A DNA stretch of 64,000 nt from Modestobacter italicus (lineage in GTDB: Bacteria; Actinomycetota; Actinomycetes; Mycobacteriales; Geodermatophilaceae). Shown piece by piece: positions 17,819-26,662 of this stretch (the first letter of the stretch is position 1; each line of letters begins with the position of its first letter). Made by a program: the position numbers and the translations under genes. The DNA lies in the NCBI RefSeq assembly GCF_019799965.1, contig NZ_JABGCJ010000002.1, positions 310,001 through 374,000 on the forward strand. Direction: 5' to 3'. Under the pieces are notes generated by a model that did no database searches, was not told the origin of the DNA, and saw only the letters and a program-made list of their open reading frames with translations.

Positions 17819-18415
17819 GCAGGCCAGGGTCCGTATCAAGGTGCATGGACTCGTCACCACGAATCGGGCGAACCCTGATGCAAGAGGTGTGTCGGTCGTC
17901 ATCTTGCTGGCGACGGGGTCGGCGGGGGGCTGCTGCAGCCGCTTTGCGGCGTGCTCGTGACGTTGCTGGACTTACGATGAGGGGCGTGGCTCGGTCGGCG
18001 CCGTGGACAGCGGACGGCTGGTATCGCGGATCCGCCGCCGGTACGACCCTGTTGGGGTAGGCGGGACCTTCGTTGCCCCCGGGCGCACTTTGGCCCGCTG
18101 GCTGGGCGCGCCGCGCGAGTCAGGTCCCTCGGCCCAACCTGGGGCTCCGGGTCGCCTGACCAGCGCTGATATCCGGGCTGGCGCCTCAGGCGCTGACGCG
18201 CCGTGCCGGGCGCATGTTCATGGGTCCGTGTCGACCTTGTGATCTTGTGTCTCTCGGTCCAGTGCTCAGTTTGTCCTCCAAGAACCGACGCCTCGACGCC
18301 GGGGACCTTGCCGATGACGGAGATGAACCCGGGCCACACTGAAGCGGGGTCACACCTACGCTCGCTTCAGTAGAACCGGGATGGGACTCGGTGCAGGCAA
18401 GGAGGAGGCCAGCAG
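17819..18415. promoter_or_regulatory. Long upstream region of the ABC-3C operon with an inverted repeat
   Basis: Nearly 600 bases separate the zinc-motif gene (minus) from the effector gene (plus). Open frames here are poor. A fragment near 17940-18010 reads like part of an HTH domain (LRRARDVAGLTMRGVA) and may be a decayed regulator. The clearest element is an inverted repeat, ACTGAAGCG at 18338-18346 and CGCTTCAGT at 18363-18371, with a 16-nt spacer, 28 bases before the effector's ribosome binding site. It could be an operator or an attenuator. Confidence 0.45.
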
Positions 18416-19645
18416 ATGCCCTCGGAAACCCACAGCGCGGCGGCCTCCGCCTCTGGCTACCTCTATCAAACGTCCTGGGCTCTTCTTGAGCTACTACGAC
18501 AGGCGCCGCATCGCCCGGACCAAGCAATTTCTGTGGAGATGCACGACGACATCGCTTGGGAGGACACATCTGGCAGCGCCACTGAGCTGCTCCAGGCGAA
18601 ATTGCATAGGAGGGCTACAGCAGGGCTCGGCGATAAGGACACCGACATTTGGAAGACCCTAGGAAACTGGATGGCCCGCGCGGACGCCACGGACCCTAGT
18701 GGCGCCGACCTAGCTCTGGTTACCACTTCGGTCGCACAATCAGGTACCGCCGCATACCTGCTGCGCCCCGACCCCGCGACCCGTGACGTGCCTCGTGCGT
18801 CAAGGCTCTTGCAGCAGGCCGCCGAGGGGTCGACGTCCAAAAGTACCGAGACGGCACGCGTGACGTTTCTCGACCTCTCACCGGCCGCAAGAGAGAACCT
18901 GCTAGCGAAGGTTCGGGTCCTGGACGGTGCCACCCAACCGCAAGATATTGACGCTGCCGTCCGCCGGGCTCTAACGCTAGTTCTCCCGCAGGGCGAGCAA
19001 GCGCAAAGCCGGTTTGTGGCTGAGGTCCGCCGCTGGTGGGACAGGGTGGCGGTCGACATGCTGGCCGGCCGGCGATCCGCCCTGGAGGTCGGGCAGCTTC
19101 AAGCCTTTCTTCAAGACCTCCGCAACGGGTTCGGCCCCGACAGTCTCTGGACGACGATAGAACGCGAGGACATACCTGAGGAGCCCATCACACGCGCCGA
19201 CGACGCGCGCTTCGTCGACCAGATGAGGCTGGTGTCTTACCCGCAGGACAACCTGCGCCGCGCAGTCATCGACTATTATCGCGCTATAGCGCAAGAGACA
19301 CAATGGCTAGACGACAGCCTGCTCGAGCTGAACGAGCTAAGCCGGTTCGAGGCAAACCTGCGTGATGAATGGGCACGCGCGTTCTCCGACATGCTCGATG
19401 ATGTGACGGGCGGGGTGGGCGAGTACGACCCATCGACCATCGACGAGGCGACGAAGGTCAGGGCGGGAAAGGTGCTGCTGAGACAGCTCCTTGACTCCAC
19501 GTCAGTAACGATCCGCCGGCACTACGACGACCCGTTCTTTGCTCGCGGTAAACGCCACGAACTCGCGAACCGGTCTGGGCACGTCGGGATCGGCTGGCAT
19601 CCGGACTTCGCCAGCCGTCTGCAAGCAGTGGTCGCAACCGCCTGA
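18416..19645 (+). CDS. ABC-3C effector: N-terminal nuclease-like domain plus ABC-3C C-terminal domain
   Basis: A 409-residue protein, ATG 18416, with AAGGAGGAGG at 18399-18408. Residues 13-62 match the start of DUF4297/Cap4-type dsDNA nucleases: ASGYLYQTSWALLELL, then acidic E41/D44/D45 and the Q60-x-K62 motif in ELLQAKLH, a PD-(D/E)xK-like arrangement. Residues ~225-405 match the C-terminal domain of ABC three-component effectors: DNLRRAVIDYYRAIAQETQWL, RFEANLRDEWARAF, then RGKRHELANRSGHVGIGWHP. In such systems the ATPase and middle component are thought to sense invasion and license the effector. It is the first gene of a three-gene operon. Domain assignments rest on motif pattern; nuclease activity is inference. 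Confidence 0.8.
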   Translation: MPSETHSAAASASGYLYQTSWALLELLRQAPHRPDQAISVEMHDDIAWEDTSGSATELLQAKLHRRATAGLGDKDTDIWKTLGNWMARADATDPSGADLALVTTSVAQSGTAAYLLRPDPATRDVPRASRLLQQAAEGSTSKSTETARVTFLDLSPAARENLLAKVRVLDGATQPQDIDAAVRRALTLVLPQGEQAQSRFVAEVRRWWDRVAVDMLAGRRSALEVGQLQAFLQDLRNGFGPDSLWTTIEREDIPEEPITRADDARFVDQMRLVSYPQDNLRRAVIDYYRAIAQETQWLDDSLLELNELSRFEANLRDEWARAFSDMLDDVTGGVGEYDPSTIDEATKVRAGKVLLRQLLDSTSVTIRRHYDDPFFARGKRHELANRSGHVGIGWHPDFASRLQAVVATA

Positions 19646-19733
19646 TGCGCGGTCCAAACGAAAAGGCCACAACCTGCGCCAAGTGACTGGCGACGCGACC
19701 CACGGGGACACGGTCATGTCAGGATGGTCGTCC

Positions 19734-20213
19734 ATGACTACATGGCGGGAGCGCTCACCAGCGCAGGGGGCAATGCTGAACCCTGCGCTGCTGGCGTTGG
19801 TGACTGCCGCTGCTGCAGTCGAGTACGAACGGGCTGAGGGCGGTCCGATGCCGTGGCCCCTGGCGTACCTGGTCGCCCCGATGGTGCTTCACCGCGGAAC
19901 CCGGGAGGCGCTGCCCCGTGATACCCGGACCCACTTGGCCAACTGGTTGGCGGCCTACCCCGTACTGCACGCGGGCTTCTCCCGCAGATCGCACGCGCTG
20001 GCAGGGGTGGTCCGCGAAGGAATTCGATTCGGCCTGGCGCACTCGGTGCTGACCGTCGACGTCTTCGGCCGCCTGTCTGGCGACCTCGATGCCCGGTCGT
20101 CGCGCGGCACCGAAACCGGCGAGATCATCAACAGGGCTGGCTTTGTGGGCAAGTGGCTCACCAAGATCGACCGACCAGCTACCGCCTTCGTCTTGCTCGG
20201 CGTGGCACCCTAA
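19734..20213 (+). CDS. ABC-3C middle component
   Basis: A 159-residue helical protein. The start [20 protein letters not shown] with [26 protein letters not shown] matches the 'three-component ABC system middle component' pattern: x-W-x-x-R...LNPAL near the N-terminus, a Pro-x-V-L-H motif, then L-P-x-x-x-x-x-x-L-x-x-W. The C-terminal [22 protein letters not shown] is also typical. It is thought to bridge the ATPase and the effector. ATG 19734 follows AGGA at 19721; ATG 19716 is an alternative. The gap to the effector is 88 nt and to the ATPase 5 nt. Confidence 0.85.
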   Translation: MTTWRERSPAQGAMLNPALLALVTAAAAVEYERAEGGPMPWPLAYLVAPMVLHRGTREALPRDTRTHLANWLAAYPVLHAGFSRRSHALAGVVREGIRFGLAHSVLTVDVFGRLSGDLDARSSRGTETGEIINRAGFVGKWLTKIDRPATAFVLLGVAP

Positions 20214-20218
20214 CCGCC

Positions 20219-22231
20219 GTGCAACTCCTGGCGATCACCGTCTACAACGCCGACGGCAGAACCCGCAGCGTCGACTTCGTGGTCGGCGCCCTCAACATCG
20301 TCACAGGCGAGTCGCAGACCGGGAAGAGCGCCCTCCTCACCATCGTCGAGTACTGCTTGGGTAGGTCGCAGGTTCTTGTGCCCGTCGGTCCGATCTCGGA
20401 CACCGTCGTCTGGTACTCCGCACTGTGGCAGCTCGATGACGGGCGAGCGTTCGTCGCCCGGCCTGCGCCGGCGAAGGGGAAAGCCAGCACGACCCTCGCC
20501 ATGCTGGAGTTCGGGGCCGACTTGACGCCACCTCCCCTGGAGGACCTGCGGGTCAACATCGACACCCGCGCCCTCCGTGAGCAACTCGGTCGTCACATCG
20601 GCATCGAGGAGAACGTCACCGAGCCCGGTCCCGGATCCCTGAGGCAGCCTCTCGAAGCCAACCTCAGCCACGCTGCGCTTCTGTGTTTGCAGGGGCAGAA
20701 CGAAGTTGCCAGCTCCACCACGCTCTTCCACCGCCAAGGTGAGCAGGGCATCGACCAGGCTCTACGCGACACCATCCCCTATTTCTTGGGGGCGGTCGAC
20801 CGCGACGACGCGCTGAAGCGGGCGCAATTGCGCGATGCGAAGCGAACCCTGACACGCCTAACCAATGAGCTTGACCGCGCTGAAGCCGCAGCAGCCACCA
20901 TTGACGTCGAACTTCAGGGAATGTTTACCGAGGCCCGCGCCGTCGGCCTGATCTCGGACGCCATGGCAGAAGCCGCCCCCGACAGCACTTCGACCACTGG
21001 GCGGGGCGCTATCGTTCGCCTCTTGCAGGCGGCCCGTACGGCGCAGCCAGCCCCCCGGCCGCTGCTCGACGCAGGGGCCCAAGACGAGCGGAACGCCCTT
21101 GTGACCGCCCGCGACTCGCTGCGGGCAAGCCTTCGCCGCGTCCTAGATGACAGGGCGCTACTTCTCGGCGAGTCGCAAGCGGCAGGCGGCTTCACCAGTG
21201 CCCTCGAGCAGCAGGTAGACCGGCTGGCGGCCGTTCAGCTCCTACCGGCTCAGACGGGGCACGGCGTTGGCGGAGATGCTCAACGCGGTGATGACGTCGG
21301 GCCGGCGCTGGATGAGGAGGCTTGCCCCGCGTGTGGGCACGAGCTCATAGAGCCCGACCCAACGGCAGAGGCTTTACGCACCGGGCTGGAGGCGCTCCGG
21401 GCCGAAGTCGGTGCGCTGACCGGCGCGCGTCCAACGCGCCGTAGGGCGCTGGCCGAATTGGACCAGGAGGCCGAGCGCCTCCGCGGCGAGCTGCGCGCGA
21501 GGCAGTCGGCGTTGCTCAACCTCGAACGCTCCGCCGACATCGTCGGTAATACCGGCGCAAGTCAGCGGGACTTCACCCGGGGGCGCATCGACGCGTTCCT
21601 CAGCCGCGCTGCGCTTGCGGATGAGGTTCAGCTTGAGGTCCTGCGTCAGCGCATTCGGCAGGTCGGGGAGACAATTGCGGCCCTCGAAGGAGACCTAGAT
21701 GGCGACAACGACCGCGAGCAGCTTACCTCGCGCCTGTTCACGATCGGCCGGGACATGAGCGCCTACGCGGCACGCCTTAACCTCGAGCACAGCAGTGAGA
21801 GCGTGCGCCTCGACCTCGCCCGGCTGACTGTCGTCACCGATACGCCGACTGGGCCCACACCTCTGTTTCGCATTGGCAGCGCCGCCAACTGGATCGGCTA
21901 CCACCTTGCGGCCCATCTCGCACTGCACCGGTTCTTCACTTTGCAAGGCCGGCCGGTGCCTCGATTCTTGATGCTCGACCAGCCCACCCAGGCGCACTAC
22001 CCGTCGGATGCTGACAACGACAGTGGAGAGCCTGGAAAGGACGCCGACAGGGTCGCGGTACGGGCGATGTTCGAGCTAATGAGGGATGTAGTAGCAGAGC
22101 TGGCCCCGCACTTCCAGATCATCGTGTGCGACCACGCCGACCTGCCCGAGCAGTGGTTTCAGGACGCGGTACGGCACAAGTGGCGAGGGGGAGTCAAGCT
22201 CATCCCCAGCGACTGGATCGCGGGGGGATGA
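20219..22231 (+). CDS. ABC-3C ATPase, DUF3732 family, with Rad50-like CxxC hook
   Basis: A 670-residue SMC/Rad50-type ATPase read from GTG 20219. Walker A is [11 protein letters not shown] (residues ~31-41, with the T-G-K-S of this family), followed by IVEYCLGRS. Two long coiled-coil arms (about 195-250 and 400-450) flank CPACGHEL (about residues 368-375), a CxxC like the zinc hook that joins Rad50 arms. The ABC signature is replaced by the DUF3732 motif around [20 protein letters not shown]. Walker B is [15 protein letters not shown], with Gln in place of the usual catalytic Glu, and the H-loop region is IIVCDHADL. Spacing to the middle component is 5 nt. It probably binds DNA ends or an invader signal and controls the effector. 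Class assignment is firm; the trigger is unknown. Confidence 0.92.
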   Translation: MQLLAITVYNADGRTRSVDFVVGALNIVTGESQTGKSALLTIVEYCLGRSQVLVPVGPISDTVVWYSALWQLDDGRAFVARPAPAKGKASTTLAMLEFGADLTPPPLEDLRVNIDTRALREQLGRHIGIEENVTEPGPGSLRQPLEANLSHAALLCLQGQNEVASSTTLFHRQGEQGIDQALRDTIPYFLGAVDRDDALKRAQLRDAKRTLTRLTNELDRAEAAAATIDVELQGMFTEARAVGLISDAMAEAAPDSTSTTGRGAIVRLLQAARTAQPAPRPLLDAGAQDERNALVTARDSLRASLRRVLDDRALLLGESQAAGGFTSALEQQVDRLAAVQLLPAQTGHGVGGDAQRGDDVGPALDEEACPACGHELIEPDPTAEALRTGLEALRAEVGALTGARPTRRRALAELDQEAERLRGELRARQSALLNLERSADIVGNTGASQRDFTRGRIDAFLSRAALADEVQLEVLRQRIRQVGETIAALEGDLDGDNDREQLTSRLFTIGRDMSAYAARLNLEHSSESVRLDLARLTVVTDTPTGPTPLFRIGSAANWIGYHLAAHLALHRFFTLQGRPVPRFLMLDQPTQAHYPSDADNDSGEPGKDADRVAVRAMFELMRDVVAELAPHFQIIVCDHADLPEQWFQDAVRHKWRGGVKLIPSDWIAGG

Positions 22232-22618
22232 CGCTAGGCACTGCGCGATCCGCCCGTCACGTCTGACCCAGCAGGGATCCGCGCCGTGGTCGCTCTGCGA
22301 CCCGCTAGGCCGAGCGCCTAGGGAACTAATTGCCGAAGTCGGAGCGAATCAAAGCTCATTTGCTCCAAGCAAGCACCTGATCCATCCAGCTGCGCACCCG
22401 CCAGGGCGCCTTTGCACGACCTCATCAGTTCGGTCGTCTCGCGAGTCCAGCCCGGAACCACTGGCACCCGAGACCACCGAGACCACGTCGACCAAGGGAA
22501 CAGCACGAGCCCGGTCACTCGACCTCGTCGGCTCGAGCTCAACGCCGCGGCAGACGCCACGCGATCGCGTGCGCAGCATTCCGGCGACCACCGCGGCGAG
22601 GGGAACCTGGCCGGTTCC
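22232..22618. other. Convergent intergenic region between the two defence modules
   Basis: About 390 bases between the ATPase stop and the HNH gene stop. A small hairpin, CTAGGC at 22305-22310 with GCCTAG at 22316-22321, can end transcription from the left. No reliable gene is seen; open frames here are short and lack ribosome binding sites. Confidence 0.5.
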
Positions 22619-24322
22619 TCAAAGCGTGTTAGAAGTGGGCCGCAACAGCCGCAGAACCTGCGATAGCAGCCGCTCAACCTCGTCAGTCAGACGGTCGTCG
22701 TGGCTGTCCGCAGCGGGCGCGACATTCGGATACTCGGCCGCTGCGGCTCGCGTCAGGGCTTCCCGGGGGAACCAGGCTGAGAGTTCGCGATAGCGGCGCT
22801 GGAAGCCAGTCGTCTGCCCAGCTTCGTCCAGCAGCTCGCTCCACCGGGCGCAAGACAGCAGCAGGTCTCCGAGCCGCTCCGGGGCCTGGACCAGCATCTG
22901 AGACAACTTGGCGCTGACCGCCTCCCCGCTTGTCAGTGACGCTTCCAGCGCAAAGACGTCCGTGCCGTAGTTCTCATTCCCAGACCACGTATTCGGTTCG
23001 GTCCAGTCCAGCGACGCCAGCTCGGCAGTCAGCGCCGTCCGGATCGCCGCTTCGAGCTCCGGGAGTGCTCGCTTCTGTGCGAGGAAGTGCAGCGCTCGCA
23101 GCAGATGAACAGCCACGCAGATTGGTCGGACGACGCGGTGACGTTCGACCAGCTGCAACAGGTCTGAGTCCGAGGCGTTGCGAGCCACCGCAGCGGCCAG
23201 GCGAGCCGTCTCCCGAAGATCGATGCTCGCAGCTGAGCGGATCGGCGGAATGCCTGCCGCGGCTTCCGCTGCAACAGCCAGTTCCTCCGCCAGTTCGGCG
23301 TCGTAGGGCCGGTGATCTACGCGTGCGAACGGCCCAGCGCGCTCTAGGAGCTCCTCATGGCGTCGCAGAGCGTCAGTAGCCTCATCAGGCGGGGGAGGAG
23401 GCTCCGCAATGGGCGGTGCAGGCGGCTCCTTTACGGCGACGTCGCCCCGCAGCTTCGCGGCCAGAGTCTGCGCAGCTCGACGAAGCTCCCGAACGGCGTC
23501 GCTAAGTGCATCACTGTCAGTAGCCGGCGGCGGACCCGGCCACTTTCCCGTTGCCTCGAAGGCTTCTTGACCAGCTCGGACTAGCCAGTCGCACCAGGGA
23601 GCGGCGTCGGGGGCCTGAGCTGCCACGACAGCGATCTCGGTCTTCAGGTCAGTGAGGATCGGCCCTGTTGATGCTTGTGCTGAGCCCAGGGCGGCCAGCA
23701 GGGCTGCCTTGTGTTGTTCCATCTCAGATCTCGGCGGGTTGGCGTAAGCCAAGTTGCCGTCGAGGTCATAGCCGACAGGCCGCCGCCGGTACCGGTCCCA
23801 CAGATCGAGCCAAGCCCCTGCCTGTGCGGCGACCGGTCCGCGGCTCGCCTCGACCGCCAGCGCCAGCCGCTCGCCCGCCCTGACCGCGTCGGCCATGGCG
23901 CGCGCTCGGTGTTCGCTTTGGTCGAACGATGAACTGGCGACCTCGTCGACCTCGGCTTCGGTCAGGGGCCAGTTCTTGCGGATTCGCTCGTGTTCCTTGC
24001 GTTGGGCGACCCGCCACTCCTGCAGCAGCTCGGCGGGGTACTGCTCCTCGTGCTCATCGATCTCGTAGGAGTGCGGGATGCACAGGACCAGGAGGTTCCC
24101 GGCGGCCCGGTTCTCCTCCTCGGTCATGTCCGCCCTCCATCGCGGTCCGCCCGAACGACGCGCATGGATGTGCGATACGCGGCTGTTCAGCACAGGTTCG
24201 CGCGCCCCTGGCTTGTAGAGCCACTCCCCGCAATCCGGGCGAGCGCAGGTGAAGGCGTGAAAGTAGAGCTCCCGGACAGTGGCGGCGGTTGGCTTGGGAT
24301 GCTCGACCCGCGGCTCACTCAC
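22619..24322 (-). CDS. HNH-endonuclease-like protein with large helical C-terminal region
   Basis: A 567-residue protein from GTG 24322, 24 nt after the HEPN-like gene. The N-terminal ~100 residues are an HNH/McrA-like module: C26 and C31 (CARPDC) for zinc, H51-I-H53 (SRVSHIHARRSGGPRWR), N76 and C81-x-x-H84 (GNLLVLCIPHSYEID). Together these supply the His-Asn-His and a probable structural zinc. The rest (about 120-567) is long, acidic and helical with a proline-rich linker (PPAPPIAEPPPPP near 320) and no recognised domain; it may sense or bind a partner. It is probably a DNA-cutting effector in a two-gene operon. The frame is open to 24445 but the upstream part overlaps the partner gene. Confidence 0.7.
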   Translation of the reverse strand: MSEPRVEHPKPTAATVRELYFHAFTCARPDCGEWLYKPGAREPVLNSRVSHIHARRSGGPRWRADMTEEENRAAGNLLVLCIPHSYEIDEHEEQYPAELLQEWRVAQRKEHERIRKNWPLTEAEVDEVASSSFDQSEHRARAMADAVRAGERLALAVEASRGPVAAQAGAWLDLWDRYRRRPVGYDLDGNLAYANPPRSEMEQHKAALLAALGSAQASTGPILTDLKTEIAVVAAQAPDAAPWCDWLVRAGQEAFEATGKWPGPPPATDSDALSDAVRELRRAAQTLAAKLRGDVAVKEPPAPPIAEPPPPPDEATDALRRHEELLERAGPFARVDHRPYDAELAEELAVAAEAAAGIPPIRSAASIDLRETARLAAAVARNASDSDLLQLVERHRVVRPICVAVHLLRALHFLAQKRALPELEAAIRTALTAELASLDWTEPNTWSGNENYGTDVFALEASLTSGEAVSAKLSQMLVQAPERLGDLLLSCARWSELLDEAGQTTGFQRRYRELSAWFPREALTRAAAAEYPNVAPAADSHDDRLTDEVERLLSQVLRLLRPTSNTL

Positions 24323-24345
24323 AACTTCAGTCTGCGCCGCACGCT

Positions 24346-25047
24346 TCAGGTGCCTGACAGGGGCGGGGCCGGCAGCTGGCCCCAGCTGTACGCCCACATG
24401 ATGGGGTCCAAGGCATCCACGCTGGCGGCCAAGACATCGAGGCACTGCAGCACCCGAGCCTCATCCAGGTGGGCGAGGTATGACCAAAAGCCGTCCTGAT
24501 CGCTGAACTGCTGCCGCTCGCCCTCCGTCCGTAGCTCACCTCGCTGGTGTGTGAGGACGTTCCGCAGCTCGAAGATGTCGTTAACCGCAGAGGGCCGAGC
24601 ATCAACCCCGAGCATCTTGCACGCCTCGCGGGCGACCGGGAACTGCGGGGGCAGGCCGTGTCGCGTCTGTCGGCCTTGGGTGCGGAAGACCTCGAAGCAG
24701 GCCTTGACCACGTAAACCTCGTAAGCAGCGACTGCATCGCGGACGACGCCGGCCAGGGTCATCCAGGCCCAGTCGCTCGGTGACATCCCCACGCGGCTCT
24801 CAAAGATGTCGATCGGTTCCGGGCTGTCCTCATACCCCGGGCCCTTCATGATGTCGCGCCACTCGGCCTCGAAGCGTTCGTTCATCCAGCCCAAGGTGAG
24901 GTGGAGGTAGGTCCGCTGGTCGCGACTGGTCAGGGTCCACTCGTCATACGCCCTGGTGACGTTGCCGAGCCCATGGGGAGAAGGCCGCCACCCGAGCTCG
25001 CTGGCCTCGACAACGGTGAGTGGCCGCCAGGTGTCGCCGTCCTCCAC
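24346..25047 (-). CDS. HEPN-like helical protein, partner of the HNH gene
   Basis: A 233-residue, mostly helical protein from GTG 25047. Near residue 162 it has ELRNVLTHQRGEL: R162 and H167 give an R-x4-H motif, with a polar residue (Asn) after Arg, the classic active-site pattern of HEPN ribonucleases. Upstream helices (about 92-125, WMTLAGVVRDAVAAYEVYVVKACFEVF) would form the HEPN bundle. It could be an RNase, or a catalytically inert HEPN scaffold. It is first in an operon with the HNH gene (24 nt gap) at the right end of the island. I do not recognise this exact pair as a named system. Confidence 0.55.
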   Translation of the reverse strand: MEDGDTWRPLTVVEASELGWRPSPHGLGNVTRAYDEWTLTSRDQRTYLHLTLGWMNERFEAEWRDIMKGPGYEDSPEPIDIFESRVGMSPSDWAWMTLAGVVRDAVAAYEVYVVKACFEVFRTQGRQTRHGLPPQFPVAREACKMLGVDARPSAVNDIFELRNVLTHQRGELRTEGERQQFSDQDGFWSYLAHLDEARVLQCLDVLAASVDALDPIMWAYSWGQLPAPPLSGT

Positions 25048-25471
25048 CCCCTGAGGTTGTCACAGGCGTCGCTGAGCGGCTCATAACTTCCATCCGGGGT
25101 GGGGCTTTCCAGGTGAGGCCCGATGCTGGCCCGGCTAGTTGCCTGGGGAGTCATCCTCGCCTTCGAGCTCTCGCGCCACTCGGCGTGCGCTGGGTGTTCG
25201 CCGCCCTGGAATCCTCGGCAGGCTCATGGCCTGGGGCGGCTGAACTGACCCGGGGCAGGGTGCGCCGTTGTCTGTTGAAGTCCAGAGCTACCGGGGAGTA
25301 GTGCCACGGGACGCCGACCGGACCTTGGGATTAATCGTGCCGACCAAGCATCGCTTACTCATCGAAAACGTGCTGCAACAGGCTCACGTCGCCAACATCG
25401 GCCAACGCATTACATGCTGGTCAGAGCGTTGATTCAATACCTGTCGACGTTGATCAACTAGGTAAAGATCA
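25048..25471. other. Right end of the island, non-coding
   Basis: About 420 bases from the HEPN-like start to attR. No supported gene. It contains the promoter of the HEPN-HNH operon and, next to attR, AT-richer sequence with a 10-bp palindrome (GTTGATCAAC at 25449-25458) that may be an integrase or Xis binding site. Confidence 0.45.
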
Positions 25472-25509
25472 AATCGCAGGGTTATAGGTTCAAGTCCTAT
25501 CGGGGGAGC
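25472..25509. repeat. attR: right attachment-site repeat
   Basis: Identical over 38 bases to 13998-14035, the 3' half of tRNA-Asn. It is not a functional tRNA because the 5' half is absent. It fixes the right boundary of the island; host sequence resumes at 25510. Confidence 0.93.
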
Positions 25510-25663
25510 CACCCAGGCCTCTGGCCGGCGGAGACGCCGGTCGGGGGCCTTTCTGCTGTCCTCGCCATCGGCAGCCCCGCGTCGGGTGCCGGTGGCCGAG
25601 CGTGCCCGTTCACCGCTGTGGCCGGGTGGCAGCTCGAGACGGGCCCGCCGCCCCGGGGGCGCT

Positions 25664-25669
25664 TACGCT
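25664..25669 (+). promoter_or_regulatory. -10 element giving a probable leaderless transcript
   Basis: TACGCT fits the actinobacterial TAnnnT -10 consensus and ends 6 nt before ATG 25676. No usable Shine-Dalgarno lies at normal spacing (only GGGAG abuts the start), so transcription probably begins at or next to the ATG. Confidence 0.5.
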
Positions 25670-25675
25670 CGGGAG

Positions 25676-26653
25676 ATGGCGTCCAACCGCAAGCCGCTGG
25701 ACGACCTCCGCGAGACCGTCGGCCGCCTCGGTGACCAGCTCCCACGGCCCGGTTTCCGCCCCGTGGACGACCTGATGAACGACCTCTTCGGCGGTCGCCC
25801 CGGGCCGGCCCGGCCGCTCGCAGTGATCCAGGCCGAGCTCGACGGGCTCATCGGGCTGGAGGCGGTGAAGGAGCAGGTGCAGGCGCTGGTCGCGTTCCTG
25901 CAGGTGCAGGCCCGCCGGAAGGCGCACGGCCTGCCCGAGGCGGCGACGTCCCAGCACCTCGTCTTCCTCGGCAACCCGGGCACCGGCAAGACGACGGTGG
26001 CGCGGCTGCTGGCCGAGATGTACCGCGCGGTCGGCCTGCTGCAGAAGGGACACCTGGTCGAGGTCGACCGGGCCGCGCTGGTCGGGCAGTACGTCGGCTC
26101 GACCGCGATCAAGACCGACCGCGTGATCCGCAAGGCGCTCGACGGCGTCCTGTTCATCGACGAGGCCTACTCGCTGTCCCCGGAGTCCGACGGCCGGATG
26201 GACTTCGGGCCCGAGGCGATCGAGGTCCTGCTCAAGCGCATGGAGGACCACCGCCACCGCCTCGTGGTGATCGTGGCCGGCTACCCCCAGTTGATGGAGG
26301 CGTTCCTGGCCTCCAACCCGGGTCTCCGCTCGCGGTTCGCCCGGGAGATCGACTTCCCCGACTACTCGACCGCCGAGCTCGAGGCCATCTTCACCGGTGT
26401 CGTCCTCCAGCACGAGTACGTGCTGGAGCCCGGTGCGGGCCTGACGCTGCGCCACGCCCTCGGCGGGCTCACCTCCGACCAGGAGTCGGGCAACGCGCGC
26501 TTCGCCCGCACGCTGTTCGAGCAGGCGCTCAACCGCCAGGCGCTGCGGCTGACCCGCGGCGAGGGCAAGAGCGTCGACGACCTCGACCGGGACGACGTCT
26601 CGACCCTCACCGCGAGCGACATCGCCGAGGCCGCCCGCGCGCTGGGCGAGTAG
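25676..26653 (+). CDS. AAA ATPase of the CbxX/CfxQ (SpoVK-like) family
   Basis: A 325-residue AAA+ protein. Motifs: Walker [19 protein letters not shown], Walker [10 protein letters not shown], sensor region [14 protein letters not shown], and the arginine finger block [18 protein letters not shown]. The N-terminal ~60 residues are specific to the protein. CbxX acts as a Rubisco activase in autotrophs, but most bacterial homologues remodel other complexes and are linked to ESX secretion (EccA-like) or sporulation. No Rubisco or ESX gene is near, so the substrate is unknown. ATG 25676 is chosen from the -10 at 25664; upstream frame has no conserved content. Confidence 0.88.
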   Translation: MASNRKPLDDLRETVGRLGDQLPRPGFRPVDDLMNDLFGGRPGPARPLAVIQAELDGLIGLEAVKEQVQALVAFLQVQARRKAHGLPEAATSQHLVFLGNPGTGKTTVARLLAEMYRAVGLLQKGHLVEVDRAALVGQYVGSTAIKTDRVIRKALDGVLFIDEAYSLSPESDGRMDFGPEAIEVLLKRMEDHRHRLVVIVAGYPQLMEAFLASNPGLRSRFAREIDFPDYSTAELEAIFTGVVLQHEYVLEPGAGLTLRHALGGLTSDQESGNARFARTLFEQALNRQALRLTRGEGKSVDDLDRDDVSTLTASDIAEAARALGE

Positions 26654-26662
26654 CCGGGGCAG

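Larger units (their letters stand above)
14036..25509. mobile_element. Integrated genomic island (about 11.5 kb) in tRNA-Asn
   Basis: The element is bounded by a 38-bp direct repeat, one copy inside tRNA-Asn. It encodes a tyrosine integrase next to attL (14114-15349), an excisionase-type HTH (16957-17151), a zinc-motif accessory protein, a channel-like membrane protein, an ABC-3C three-gene module (18416-22231) and a HEPN-like/HNH pair (22619-25047). Base use shifts in it: several genes contain AT-richer stretches and more rare codons than the flanks. No replication initiator, FtsK/Tra translocase, relaxase or capsid gene is visible. It is therefore not self-transmissible by itself and may be mobilised by a helper or simply excise and re-integrate. 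Cargo is dominated by probable anti-phage functions, so I call it a defence island. Confidence 0.9.

Noticed and set aside
22318-22677. A 119-codon minus-strand gene between the ATPase and HNH genes.
   Set aside because: It overlaps the end of the HNH gene, and neither its composition nor any ribosome binding site supports it.
25445-25458. CGACGTTGATCAAC repeated at 29728-29741, possibly a second integrase site.
   Set aside because: A 14-base match is expected a few times by chance in a window of this size, and the second copy lies in ordinary host sequence.
25472-25509. A second tRNA-Asn at the right end of the island.
   Set aside because: Only the 3' half is present; it is the attR copy of the repeat, not a gene.
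14036-25509. A prophage, an integrative conjugative element or a CRISPR array within the island.
   Set aside because: No capsid, terminase, relaxase, FtsK/Tra, replication initiator or regularly spaced repeat is visible.
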